From positions 1-64,000 of the forward strand of contig NW_027192192.1 of the NCBI RefSeq assembly GCF_041956535.1: 64,000 nucleotides of DNA, written 5' to 3'. Shown here piece by piece: positions 10,165 through 20,183 of the stretch (positions are counted from its first letter, which is position 1; every line of letters starts with the position of its first letter). The DNA comes from Calcarisporiella thermophila CBS 279.70. Its lineage: Eukaryota; Calcarisporiellomycota. The position numbers were made by a program, and so were the translations under genes. The notes beneath the pieces were generated by a model that did no database searches, had not been told where the DNA came from, and saw only the letters and a list, made by a program, of their open reading frames with translations.

Positions 10165-11830
10165 AAAAGTGTTCACTTCATCATTCATTCAATTTTCCTT
10201 TATATGCAATATTTTGAGAAAATTTTCAGACGGATTGGAGTCTTGCGATATAACGATTAGAAGGCGCAAGTACGGGAAAAAATGTTTTTATTAATTCTGT
10301 CAAAGTGGATCGCTGCTATCTCAAACTATAATATTATATTTATACATTCCAAAAACTCATTGAATAGATTGCGCAACAAAATTAAGAGTATGGTCCAGAT
10401 TTAAATTGAACTACTCTATGCATTCAATTGCTTCGGGACCACATCGGCAACTAGCATTTCCAGCATTGCAAGGCCATGTGCCATGGCCTTTCACTTGGAT
10501 ACAACGTTGATAATTGTAGCTTGGGCACCCCTTCTTAGTACTGATAACGCCATGGAGGCTACAACTGCACGAGTTGCAAAGATCTTCACATGTAAATCCT
10601 TTTGTTCCAAATGCTTTAATGCATATATCGTAATTATATGGACGATTGCTGCACTCAATAGCTGTGCACTGAAATGGTGCAGTGAAGAGCATGAAAATAG
10701 ATAAAATGATGACGAGTTTTCCCATAAGCAGACCTGACTTTTAAACGTGAGAGTAAGCACTATGAAGGCCGAAGGCTGGGATTGCCTATTATCATCTACA
10801 TCAATGATATAAATTAGGGGTTGCGATCTCACAATAGAGTAATTTGTGAAGAGTAACCATTACGAGATTTTTAGAAATCACAGAAAGCAGAGGCCTGGCG
10901 TAGACAAACTTTTTCAATGACTTAATGTGAATTGGCTACGATAAGAAGCGTAGCAAGAAAAAAAGAGAAAAAAACGGAAAAAAAATAAAAGAACGAAAAA
11001 TAATTGAATGGCGAGTGAGGTATTGTCAATCCCTACTTGCAAGGGTCGGGATTTGAAGCCGCAATTTTCTTCTGGAATGGAGTTGTAACCCCACTTAAAA
11101 ACGCACAAACCATTTCTTAAAGGGTAATACAGGTAATAGCCAGGGCTAAATTAGAGAATGTAAATCACTTGATTGGAAAAGTGAGCGATCATTAGGTATA
11201 TAAAAGGAATATGAGGATATGGATATATTCATATTTTTGCAATAAGTTACAGCATTACTGCATAGAGAGTAATAGTAGGTTAAATAAACTAATGTCTAAC
11301 CACATTCATCAGTAATAATTATCAATCTTGATGCGGGACCAATTACTCGAGCCATTCGATGGTAACCTAAGCAGATTATTAACAGCTAAAACAGATTGGG
11401 AATTATAAGAACTGAACAAGGTTAAATCTTAGTCTTGTAACCTTTTCATTGACGGTGTTTTTTGAAGAAGCCTTTCTTTCCGGACTTTTACAATAAAATC
11501 ATTGCCGTGGAGTGTCCAACGAATGATTCTCACAGAAATACCCTGCTCTTTCGCCTCGTTCCTAGGTTCTTGCGTTTTGACTGTATTTTTGTATACTCCT
11601 GTTGCACTACTTCGGCACAATCTGTTTGAATCATGGTAAAAATAACTTTCGGGGGCGCATTTTTTTTTGACGAGACAATTGCATTATACTCTTTATCCTG
11701 TCGTATTATCGACACAGTAGTTCTGCTGATGTCCTCACGAGCGGCAATATCACGTGTGGAATACCCATCGAGGAGGACAGATATACGAGCACGTTGAATA
11801 GGTGTGATGCGACATATTATGCTTATATTG
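10165..11830. repeat. Segmental duplication, copy C
   Basis: The most diverged of the three copies, in the same orientation. It contains the third cysteine-rich gene, the CAGAAAGCAGAGGCCTGGCGTAGAC stretch (10880-10900) that matches 5395-5415 and 9150-9170, and on the right the same Tc1 relic as copy B. Spacing between copies is about 3.7 kb (A-B) and 1.9 kb (B-C). Confidence 0.85.
10411..10725 (-). CDS. Small cysteine-rich secreted protein, copy C
   Basis: A 104-residue paralogue with signal peptide (MGKLVIILSIFMLFTAP start) and 12 cysteines in the mature part, one more than copies A and B because the C-terminus reads ECIE. The two-half layout is kept (ICIKAFGTKGFTC... and RCIQVKGHGTWPC...). 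The Asn-Asp-Arg-Pro insertion after the first Cys of A and B is absent. It is diverged but open, so it is likely an older copy that is still coding. Function is unknown. Confidence 0.78.
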   Translation of the reverse strand: MGKLVIILSIFMLFTAPFQCTAIECSNRPYNYDICIKAFGTKGFTCEDLCNSCSCSLHGVISTKKGCPSYNYQRCIQVKGHGTWPCNAGNASCRCGPEAIECIE

Positions 11831-11850
11831 TAAGATAAGATAGAGAGAGG
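11430..11850 (-). pseudogene. Tc1/mariner transposase N-terminal relic, within copy C
   Basis: The minus strand encodes the helix-turn-helix region of a Tc1-type transposase: near 11810-11690 an IQRARISVLLDGYSTRDIAA block then SRTTVSIIRQDKEYN, and near 11570-11440 an AKEQGISVRIIRWTLHGNDF block followed by VRKERLLQKTPSMKRL. The two parts are in different frames. No catalytic DDE part follows at lower coordinates, where block C sequence takes over. Confidence 0.72.
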
Positions 11851-12085
11851 CTCTCAGGAACCATTAGATAACCTATGGGCCATATATGCTTTTTGTTGTC
11901 TAGTTACCAGGGAATGAGTCTACCCTGTTTTAAAAGCAAAAAAAGCAAAAATACTCCTCAAAAACGTTTTCTATGAAATGCCCTGAATTTTGAATGCTAC
12001 TAACATAATACTCTCTTATGTACATGGTATGGAAAGTGGTATTGTAGAATTTTATAAAATATTTAATATTTTTTGTAATGATATT

Positions 12086-12194
12086 CCTACAGAGATACGG
12101 TCACGAAACGTTTGGAAAGCACTTTATAGAGTGCCCAAGAAGAAACTCTGTGTACTGGGAGGTTTTTAACAGGCTGCAGAACCATCTGAAAGAA
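12086..12194 (+). pseudogene. Possible non-LTR retroelement tail fragment
   Basis: A short plus-strand translation reads QRYGHETFGKHFIECP followed by RRNSVYWEVFNRLQ. The His-X3-Cys-Pro then Tyr-Trp pattern resembles the end of LINE-type reverse transcriptases (zf-RVT-like). It is only about 36 codons long, so the call is weak. Confidence 0.3.
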
Positions 12195-12960
12195 TGAATC
12201 CTCAATTCTATATTCAGTATATCTGATCAGATTGGAATCACCCATTTACGAAAAAAAAAATGAGAGGCAGCTTAAGCTCAATAAGCATTGAATTTGAGCA
12301 AAAGCACTCCACTCAGGGCATATTACGAACTCATCTTCTGTTTAATTCCCTCTTTCATGCTCTTTCGACATGTGAAGTTGCCTCGTTGGGAGGTGACCAC
12401 GATGCTTGTGGACACAATACGACCTCGGTCGGAAGTTGCTGACTCTTGCGGACGAATTGCTACGAGGGGCTCTCTAAGCTGACTTTCATCCAACCCTCCG
12501 TGGCGACCACTCTGCCACACTCTGTTGTCATGGAAGCAAATAAAAAAATATAGTTGCACCCGAATTTTGATTAGAACTAGCCAGGAAAAAAAGGCTCAGA
12601 ATCAAATGGGATGCAAAGATTGCGTGGGCTCTTCATGGCTCGTGATGAAATCGGATAAGACTACGAAAGCTCCAAGAGCCAAGAAAGAGCCTTCTTCCTT
12701 CCTGATCCGCTCGATTAGCTATTCAATTTCATTATTTGGGGAGGAACGGATGGCCACGGTGAGCTATCCCATAGGGAAGAAGCGCACCAATAGAAGACTG
12801 GTTGGGAGTGTCAACTTCTAAGTCGGGGAGAAAAGGAGCGCCCCGAGCTGGGCATTTCGACTAAAGCGCCCTTCTTTGCTGCTCTCGAAAATTCCAAATG
12901 TCGGCCTTTCCTATTCACCAATGACGTCTCCATTTTCATATGTCAGCCGAGAAAAAAAAA
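12195..12960. other. Intergenic stretch upstream of the Vip1-like gene
   Basis: No gene is supported. GC content rises compared with the island to the left, marking the change from accessory to housekeeping DNA. Confidence 0.4.
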
Positions 12961-12966
12961 ATTAAA

Positions 12967-12974
12967 TATAAAAA
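12967..12974 (+). promoter_or_regulatory. TATA-like element of the Vip1-like gene
   Basis: TATAAAAA lies about 90 bases upstream of the ATG at 13058, with a pyrimidine-rich stretch between. Placement is by pattern only. Confidence 0.45.
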
Positions 12975-13057
12975 TACGCCGAACGCGTCTTCTATTTCTC
13001 ACTATAGCTTTCTTCTACAAGAGAAAAAAAAGTACCACCACACTAAACACATCCACC

Positions 13058-13903
13058 ATGACCAGCTGGAAAACCCAACTCCCTGATAAGCCAACCCCCA
13101 ACATCGTCGTGGTGACCAACATTTCGCCGTCTGCCTCGGAAAAGACGGTGAAGGATTTCTTCCTGTTCTGTGGGAAGATTAAGGAATTTGAGTTGCAAAA
13201 GTAAGTTGAGAATAGAATGTCGGAGCCATGGTGATCATGGATTGACCATTTTCTTTCATTTTACAGAGACGAATCCGGCAAACAGACTGCTCTCGTCTGG
13301 TTTGAGCGCGAAGCCGCCGCCAAAACCGCTTGCATGCTGAACAATGCCATGATCGTGGACACGAATTGCACCGTCAAGCCCTTCTTTGAGGGTGCGGCGC
13401 CTTCCTCCCCTGACGCCTCCTCCAGCTCCGGGGCCGAAGGCAACGATCAAGAGTCCAAGGCCAAGACCCACGTGATGGTCGACATTCTTGCCGCGGGCTA
13501 CCAGCTCCAGGAGCAGATCGTGGCACGCGCCGTCGAGGTCGACCAGAAATACAGTGTCAGCACCCGGGTAGGCGCCTACTTCAAGAAGCTGCAGGAGATC
13601 GCCAAGAATCTCGACGACAAATACAAGGTCAGCGAGACGGTGCAACAACGCGCCACCCAGCTCGACGAGAAATACAAAGTGCAAGACAAAGTGAAGCAGG
13701 GGCAGGAGCGCGTCCACCAGGTCCTGCAGACGCCCGCCGGCCAGACGGCCTCCTCCTTTGCCCAGTCCCTCTATACACAGTCCAGTGCTCTAGTGCAGGC
13801 GGTGTATCTAGAGGCCAAGAAGGTGGCGGAAGAGAAGAAGGCGCGACAGGCCCCCCCGCAGGAGGATTCCCAGGCCTCTTCCGCATCGGCCCCTCAGCAG
13901 TGA
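13058..13903 (+). CDS. Vip1-like RRM protein
   Basis: Two exons: 13058-13200 and 13267-13903, joined across a 66-nt GTAAGT...ACAG intron in matching phase, giving 259 residues. Residues about 14-85 form one RRM (NIVVVTNIS as RNP2 region, KTVKDFFLFCGKI, ALVWFEREAAAKTA as RNP1 region), with an unusual non-aromatic RNP1. The C-terminal half is helical with repeated Asp-X-Lys-Tyr-X-Val units (VDQKYSV, LDDKYKV, LDEKYKV), as in fission-yeast Vip1 and related fungal proteins of unclear role. The start gives a good family fit and sits just before the RRM. GC-rich codon use matches other conserved genes in the window. RNA binding is inferred from the domain. Confidence 0.85.
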
Positions 13904-15594
13904 ACCCTGCCCAGCCCTTCTTCCCCTTCTTCCCTTGTGTAAAAAGCAGTTTATTTCTTCCTTTATTTTATTCTCTTTACCTACATTAGTCCTCTTTTTC
14001 TCTATGCATCATATCTTTCATTGGTTCATTGTGACAATAAAGGCAAGATCCTAATTATCCTGAAGCATGCTTCGATATCCTCTTTTTTTCTCTGCTGTGG
14101 GCGACCGACTTTACCTGGTATGAATATCCATTACATAACTCTGTCCTTCCTCCATGCAATAGCCTACGTGAGAATCCAGTCATTCTCTTAGCGGATAAGT
14201 CCCCGTGAAATCCGGCTGGGAATCCTCATTTCCAAGCCACGCACTTCAGGATCTCTTTGAGGATGTGTATCTGTCTAAAGATAGAGTTGAAGCCTCCATC
14301 CGCTGGCTCGGGCTAGGCCAAGGTAGAGCCGTCACGTTTTCTTGTCCAACCCTTTCCATAGGTGGAAGGGGCGGGAACAGGCCTTAAAACGAGTAGTCCA
14401 TCTCTTAGGCTGGGCCGAACAGAGCTGTCTAACTCACTCTGCCCGCGGAATGAAATCGTTCTGGATGGCTTCATGAGGCTTATCCAACATGATATCGATC
14501 AAAAGGCAAGCTTGAGCATCCAGTATGAGCCCCATTTCTTTGAGCCACGAACAGCCATGGCGAAGAGTCAGAGGGGCGAAGAGTCAGAGGGGCGAAGTGG
14601 AACGCGATAATCTTTTCCCAATGGGAGATCTAGTTTGTGGGCTGACGCAAAAAGGAAATTTTCTTCCTAAGTTATCAGCCATACTTAGATGATATCCGGT
14701 GCAACGTGGTCGTCAGCCTGCTTCCGCAAGCTCGCAAGATGAGCGCGAAGTCTTGCGAGGAGAAACATGGTCACAAATGAAATGTTTGTAGGAGGGACCC
14801 CTTGGTTGAGTTTGGAATGGGGGCTAGGCTAAGCAGTCTCCCGCCAGAGAGCCTAGGCCAAGATGGTGTCAACGCAGATTGGGGATTGGGTGCGAATTCT
14901 CCCGAAAGTGTCATTGTGGTGCATTTTTGCAAAGAGCCCATCGGATGCAAGGAGCGGCTATGAATAGCACAGGTGGGTACCCTCGCGGTGCCATTGGGTG
15001 GCTGCGCTCGAATCCAGCATCGTACGAAGAGATGAATCTAATCTCGCCCCTAGCCCGTAAATAGGGTGATAATCGTTTCCTATCAGATCCCCTGGAAAAA
15101 CGAATCTGCTAAGATCATCCCTTGCAGTTATCTCGTGCTCTCTGCATTGGTGACGAGGGGGGGATTCACTCTGAGTGATGGGAACTGGGCGTGGACGGGA
15201 GCCGAGTTGCAGGGGAGGCCGGGGGGCGGCTACCGGCGTCACGACCAGAGGGGAAGAGAGGGGGTGCTCCATTACAGACAATGAATAAGAATGAATCTGT
15301 ATGATGGAAAGCAGGGGGAAAGGACCCTTCTCCGCAAGGGGAGAGCACCGATTTCAACAGCTGATGAGGGAATGGTATGATTTTGAGTTGCGGCCTTTGA
15401 CTTGTGAGAGAGGCCGGGAGGAGCCTTAATACTAATGGCACAACGGCCCTTTTCTCAGCAACGCGAGCAAATCGCGTTGAGACAATTTCTGCGTGATTCA
15501 GAGTGCATTCTCGCAACATTCGAGCCAAAAATTAGACTCGCTCTGTGGCGAGCGGTTGGGGCCCATGCACCTTGCCCCCACATTTTCCGACGCC
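13904..15594. other. Gene-poor, relatively GC-rich intergenic region
   Basis: Several open frames of 60-120 codons occur on both strands, but none shows a motif, splice pattern or family match. A short tandem duplication (CAGAGGGGCGAAGAGT, near 14570-14596) is present. I see no RNA gene I can support. Confidence 0.4.
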
Positions 15595-15602
15595 TATATA
15601 AG
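15595..15602 (+). promoter_or_regulatory. TATA box of the Ecl1-like gene
   Basis: TATATAAG lies in a CGCC...CC context about 170 bases upstream of the ATG at 15771. The stretch between is pyrimidine-rich, as expected for a fungal leader. Confidence 0.5.
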
Positions 15603-15770
15603 CCTTTGGCCGGCTTCTTTTTCCTGTTCTCCTTGAACTCTCTTGTCATCTTCTCCTTTGATACAAAGTGAGAAGACCATAGCCTTCGCAACTCCCCCGC
15701 AATCTTCATCCCTGCATTGGGCCGAGCCATTCTTAACGCCTTCCCCCTCTATACGCTATTCCCCTCTACT

Positions 15771-16249
15771 ATGGATACAAACTGGTGCCTCTGCGGTCGA
15801 CAGATTCCCTATTCTACTGACACGGTACGCATTCCATTTATTACACAGTAGTAGCTTCCAATGGCCACTCATCCTGGTTGCTTTTTTTTTGCATTTCTAA
15901 TGAACAGCTCTACTGCAGTCAAGAATGCGCACAGTATGATGCCCTGAGCGCAACTCTACCCGATGCCTCGCTAGCCTTTAATCGGTCTCCGTCGCCATTG
16001 TCACCCACTCTCTCCTCCCATTCCACTCATACCTCCACCTACATCACGCCCATACTGAATTCGCCGCCAACTTCTCCCTCCCTCACCCTTCCTCTCTTGA
16101 CTCTTCGCTCCCCGCACCGTCTCTCTCCGCCTCCCCTCTCGCTTGGCCAGGCCCACCAGCCGTCGCCTCCCAAAGCGGGAGCCGCCAACTACAGTATGAC
16201 CACCATGAATAGGTCTAGCCTCCCCGGAAAGCGCCTTTTCTCCTTCTAA
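15771..16249 (+). CDS. Ecl1-like small zinc-binding protein
   Basis: Exon 1 (15771-15824) encodes MDTNWCLCGRQIPYSTDT; an 83-nt intron leads to exon 2 (15908-16249) beginning LYCSQECAQYD. Spliced length is 131 residues. The CLCG...LYCSxEC pattern at the extreme N-terminus is the signature of the fungal Ecl1 / life-span regulatory factor family, small proteins linked in fission yeast to chronological lifespan and starvation or metal stress. The rest is Ser/Pro/Thr-rich and likely disordered. Joining the exons is needed to bring the four cysteines together, which supports the splice call. The role here is inferred from the family. Confidence 0.82.
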
Positions 16250-17984
16250 AATCGATTCCCATGCCGCCGCCTTCTCTCCCCGACACCCTTGTCCTTTGTT
16301 TCCTAGTTTGTACATTGCTCCTGTTCTTTGTTTTTATTGTTTTACACAGAACGGAATTAGCTTTATTTTATGGCTTATCGTTTTCCTATCTCTATTTATA
16401 TGTTTATTGTATATATTATTCATCGCTAAACCCGATCAAAACCGGTGACGGTAGTAGTTGTTGTCCGCTTCTCGTCTTGGGAAGCTCTTCTTTTCATCTT
16501 GACTCTTCTTCTCTCCTCTTCCTCAATGCTTTTTTTGATTTGTAAATAAAAAAACATCTCTTTTGAATCTTTTCCCGTTCTGAGGTGAGAGGTTCACACA
16601 CAAAAAAACACATTGCCAATCCTTGACGTTTTTGCATTTGCATTTGTTTTCGAGCGAAAAAACCTTATGTTTAAGGTTCAATCTAATCACACGTAAGAGC
16701 TCCGCAGTTCGGGCAGTCACGGAGCCATGCAGCCCAACCGCCCGCGCTGGGAGCCCTAACGTGCTTCCCGCTCCCGCGGAATGGGATCTTGTCCTCTCTC
16801 TCGCCCTCCCTCTAAGCTGAAATGGGCGTAGGCGCCGGCGGTCGATCAAATGATCAGCGATAGCCGCCTAGGTTCGGCCAACGAGAGGCCGCCCTATAGC
16901 TGAAACGCGCCTGCAACGTTCTACGGCCGCTTGGCCATATTAGGAGCTGGAGGAGCGTCTCTCGGAAAGATGTAGAGTTGAGATCTGTGGAAGGTGGCCA
17001 TCCTCCCTAACATGGAGAGCTCAGCCTTCCAAGAATTTGGCCCTATGGGGGGCTTAAGGGGTGCTTAAGGCAAACTCTGCTCTAGGAGGGTTCTTCACAA
17101 CGTGCGAACCGCTCCTACTTCGTTACCTTAAATACGATTAAGGCTCAAAGTAGGTTAAGTGGGCCATGTGCCTCTCGTTAAAAAAGAAAATTGCTTATTT
17201 TCTCTTGGAATGGCCTCATCCTACAAATTTCCTTCGTGACTACAGTATGTGGCCAAGCCTACAATTTATTTTATTTTAAGCAATTATTTTAATAATTCAA
17301 CATCAATACACTGTTAACACAATCTTAAGGTCAAAGAAGACTGCAAATAAAATAAACATACATGCATCTATGAATCTATGGTTCAGATCTGCTCTCCAAA
17401 ACGCATTACCAATAGAATAGAAAAAGGTCGTGAAACACCCAAATGGAATCTATTACTCAAAGAAAACTGTACACAGTGCCTTCTTCGGAGCTAGATTCCC
17501 CGAGCTGATTCTTAAACTAATACTGTATCCAGGAATTAAATCTTCCATTTACGAATAGAGATACCGCGAACACAGAATTGCATCATAATAGTAACCATGG
17601 AATTTCAATAGAACATTGACTATATGATACAGCGTTTATCTCTTCCATCATGTGGATTAAACTTTATACTCCATGGACTCTTAGAGCAGTACATTTCATC
17701 GGTATGTCAGATTAATACAGACTCAGATGATTAACTCAGGAATTAGGAAACCAATCGAGAGGGCCTGAAGGGACACTTAAGGTCATATTGATAGATTATT
17801 TTTTAATAATATGCCTTGAACCATATTTCAGCAATCTCTAGATGGTGCGAACCTAGGTTGTAGCAGGAAGAAATTTCCATCTTCCACATTAATCCACCTA
17901 TCATTGTGTATTTATACGAAGTATACCTATCACCAATAGGTTATTTATAATCGTTGGATTAAAAGAAAGATGGAAACTCAACGC
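16250..17984. other. Intergenic region, GC-rich to AT-rich transition
   Basis: 16250-17150 is GC-rich without a recognisable gene; 17160-17980 is AT-rich. Nothing convincing is seen on either strand. The switch in base composition near 17.2 kb marks entry into a second accessory patch. Confidence 0.4.
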
Positions 17985-17991
17985 TATAAAA
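17985..17991 (+). promoter_or_regulatory. TATA box of the 18.0 kb secreted protein gene
   Basis: TATAAAA lies 53 bases upstream of the ATG at 18038, with ACAGAATAAACATACCGC as the leader. The spacing is good for a core promoter. Confidence 0.55.
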
Positions 17992-18037
17992 GCACGCTTG
18001 CTCCTACAGAATAAACATACCGCATTTCAAAGACAAG

Positions 18038-19372
18038 ATGCGTTACGGCTCAATCATTAAGCACATCATCATCTTCATCGTTGCCTTATCATTTTTAAAC
18101 GACGGCGTGAAGGCGGCCAACCCTTATAAGAAATGGGTAATGGACAAGATCAAATCAAAGGCTAAAGACCAGATAAAACCTCGCCCAAAAGATAAAGAGG
18201 CAAATGAATTCTTCACGGCTGCTAGAGATATTGTTTCGGCCTTTAGAACACCGAAGCCTGGCATAGGTCAGCTTTATTCTAAGAAATTCGCAGACGTACT
18301 TATAGGGTTAGACGAGCTCTGTCGGCAGAAACGCACTGATTTCTTTTGTAAAGCTCTTGCAACGGCACAGATGATTCCCGATAGAGGTTATCAGTGGCAT
18401 ACAGGTGTATCGTCGCAAGATATTGAGGAACGTCGCGTCATATCAGTTGAAAGTGATGTTTATCAAGAACAGCTTAGGGATTGTATAGTCAATCTGGAAG
18501 GAAGGACAGATAGGATGTGCCATGAAGCAATCTTAAGTAGAATATTCCTCCCTCGACTCTGTGTGGCCGACCGCTCGTACGTAAATAGCAAAGCTGTAGA
18601 CGAATTTATCGATGACACGATTAACGAGTTAGCGGAATCGCCTTACTGCAATAATGGCCTTGGAATTTTCTCGCCTGATAAAAAGTCCTGTTTAAAGCTT
18701 CAAAAGTCAAAGGAGATCCTTATAGAAGTGTTCAACGCGATGGGTTTTTCTAGATTCGACTTATATTTAAACGCCACAGAGACTTCATCAAGTATGATCG
18801 GTTATTATAACGAGTGCACGGATAAAGATTTGGACTGTTATTACGGCTACAGAAAATCCCGAGAGCATTATCCATATATGAACTCAATAGGCGAATACAG
18901 ATGGAAGTACGCCGCCGACGCTGTAAATGGGTTGGAGAGATGCTGGGGATTCCTCGACAACGACGGTAGACCGGTGAACGAGGAAACACTAGGAAACCTG
19001 TCAGAAAATGTCAAGCCTGAAGTATGTGGAGACAAATTCACCCATTATAGGAAAAATCAGTGCAGTACGAATTGGCCCTGTATTCCTCCTAAGTCGATGT
19101 GCAGCCATTGTAAAAAGGGGAAGAACTGTAGCCCTTTTAATCATAATGCAAAAGCCTGTCCGCGTAAATTCACCAATTTCACACCCAATCAATGTAAAAC
19201 TGCTTTCCCTTGTTCTTTAGGTAGAAAGCCATATTGCACAGCTTGCACCGATGATTGGGAACATTGCGATCCGTCACCAAATAGATCTGACTACTCTGTA
19301 AACGATGATGTGGCAAATGATGATAATGTTGAAATATTTGACACCTCTAACAGTACATCGGTCGGCAATTAA
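18038..19372 (+). CDS. Orphan secreted cysteine-rich protein, 444 residues
   Basis: One uninterrupted frame. The N-terminus (MRYGSIIKHIIIFIVALSFL then DGVKA) is a signal peptide with cleavage likely near residue 26. The mature part starts Lys-rich (about residues 30-55), has a helical-looking centre with scattered Cys, and ends with two tandem Cys-rich modules (about residues 328-369 and 370-411): KFTHYRKNQCSTNWPC... and KFTNFTPNQCKTAFPC..., each with six or so cysteines. The tail is acidic and Asn/Asp/Ser-rich. I do not recognise the family. The AT-rich setting, lack of introns and secretion suggest an accessory, possibly host- or environment-facing protein; this is inference. Confidence 0.75.
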   Translation: MRYGSIIKHIIIFIVALSFLNDGVKAANPYKKWVMDKIKSKAKDQIKPRPKDKEANEFFTAARDIVSAFRTPKPGIGQLYSKKFADVLIGLDELCRQKRTDFFCKALATAQMIPDRGYQWHTGVSSQDIEERRVISVESDVYQEQLRDCIVNLEGRTDRMCHEAILSRIFLPRLCVADRSYVNSKAVDEFIDDTINELAESPYCNNGLGIFSPDKKSCLKLQKSKEILIEVFNAMGFSRFDLYLNATETSSSMIGYYNECTDKDLDCYYGYRKSREHYPYMNSIGEYRWKYAADAVNGLERCWGFLDNDGRPVNEETLGNLSENVKPEVCGDKFTHYRKNQCSTNWPCIPPKSMCSHCKKGKNCSPFNHNAKACPRKFTNFTPNQCKTAFPCSLGRKPYCTACTDDWEHCDPSPNRSDYSVNDDVANDDNVEIFDTSNSTSVGN

Positions 19373-20183
19373 TATATCAATATCATAGTCTACTAATTAG
19401 AGATATTGAATTTCGATTATGTCGATTAGATTAGTAATAATTTTTTCGAGCCTATCTGACGCTATTGCCACCGTGACTATAAGCCATGTAGTTTTTTTGA
19501 GAAAAAGTCAAAGCTATTAAATGAAGATAAATAAATATTGAGACGATATAACCAACATAGACTTATACGTTTCTAATTTTCTTCATCTTTAATTATATGC
19601 ATAATTATCGCTTAGTCTACAAAAAGCTGCTAATTAAGCACCCTATATATACGCCTACAGCAACCCATCCAATCTCAACCATATCGGCAGCAATACCCAC
19701 CCACTCCTTCTTCCTCATAAATTTCCACCTCTTCACAACATCTAACTCATTACTGTACATGGGTATATAACACATTATTTGGTTTTAGTTAGGCACGGTC
19801 CCTTGTTACAGTCAGCTCCTTCTAGGAAAGTGTTTTACAAATAAATATCTTACCGGAAATCTTTAGCAATAGTTAAGTAATATGAAACTGCAAATCGCGA
19901 AACAATATTGACGCTGCTCTTTTTCTGGACTAACTATAAAGTGTTACAAAGATAACTCGAATAAAATTCTTTGCCAAGTCATTTCAAAGCATTTTGCAAC
20001 TCGGAGTAGGATAAAATAGCTCGATTATTATACTACGCTTACTATGTTTACTGTTTACTATGATTTCTATTATAAAACCGTTTCACCCATAATTATTTAT
20101 TTTTAAAAGTTTTTAACCTTTTACTTTGTTAACAAATGAGCGTAAATTATATAAATAAATCTAATTAACTAACTTAAGTCTAT
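19373..20183. other. AT-rich region between two convergent secreted-protein genes
   Basis: No gene is seen. A TATATATA-like stretch near 19644 followed by pyrimidine-rich sequence could be an old promoter, but no frame follows it. Confidence 0.4.

Noticed and set aside
13256-13717. Long antisense frame opposite the Vip1-like gene
   Set aside because: It mirrors the codon pattern of the RRM gene on the plus strand and is a composition shadow.
15166-15528. 120-codon minus frame with Pro/Ser-rich product
   Set aside because: No motif, splice pattern or family match; lies in GC-rich DNA where chance frames are common.
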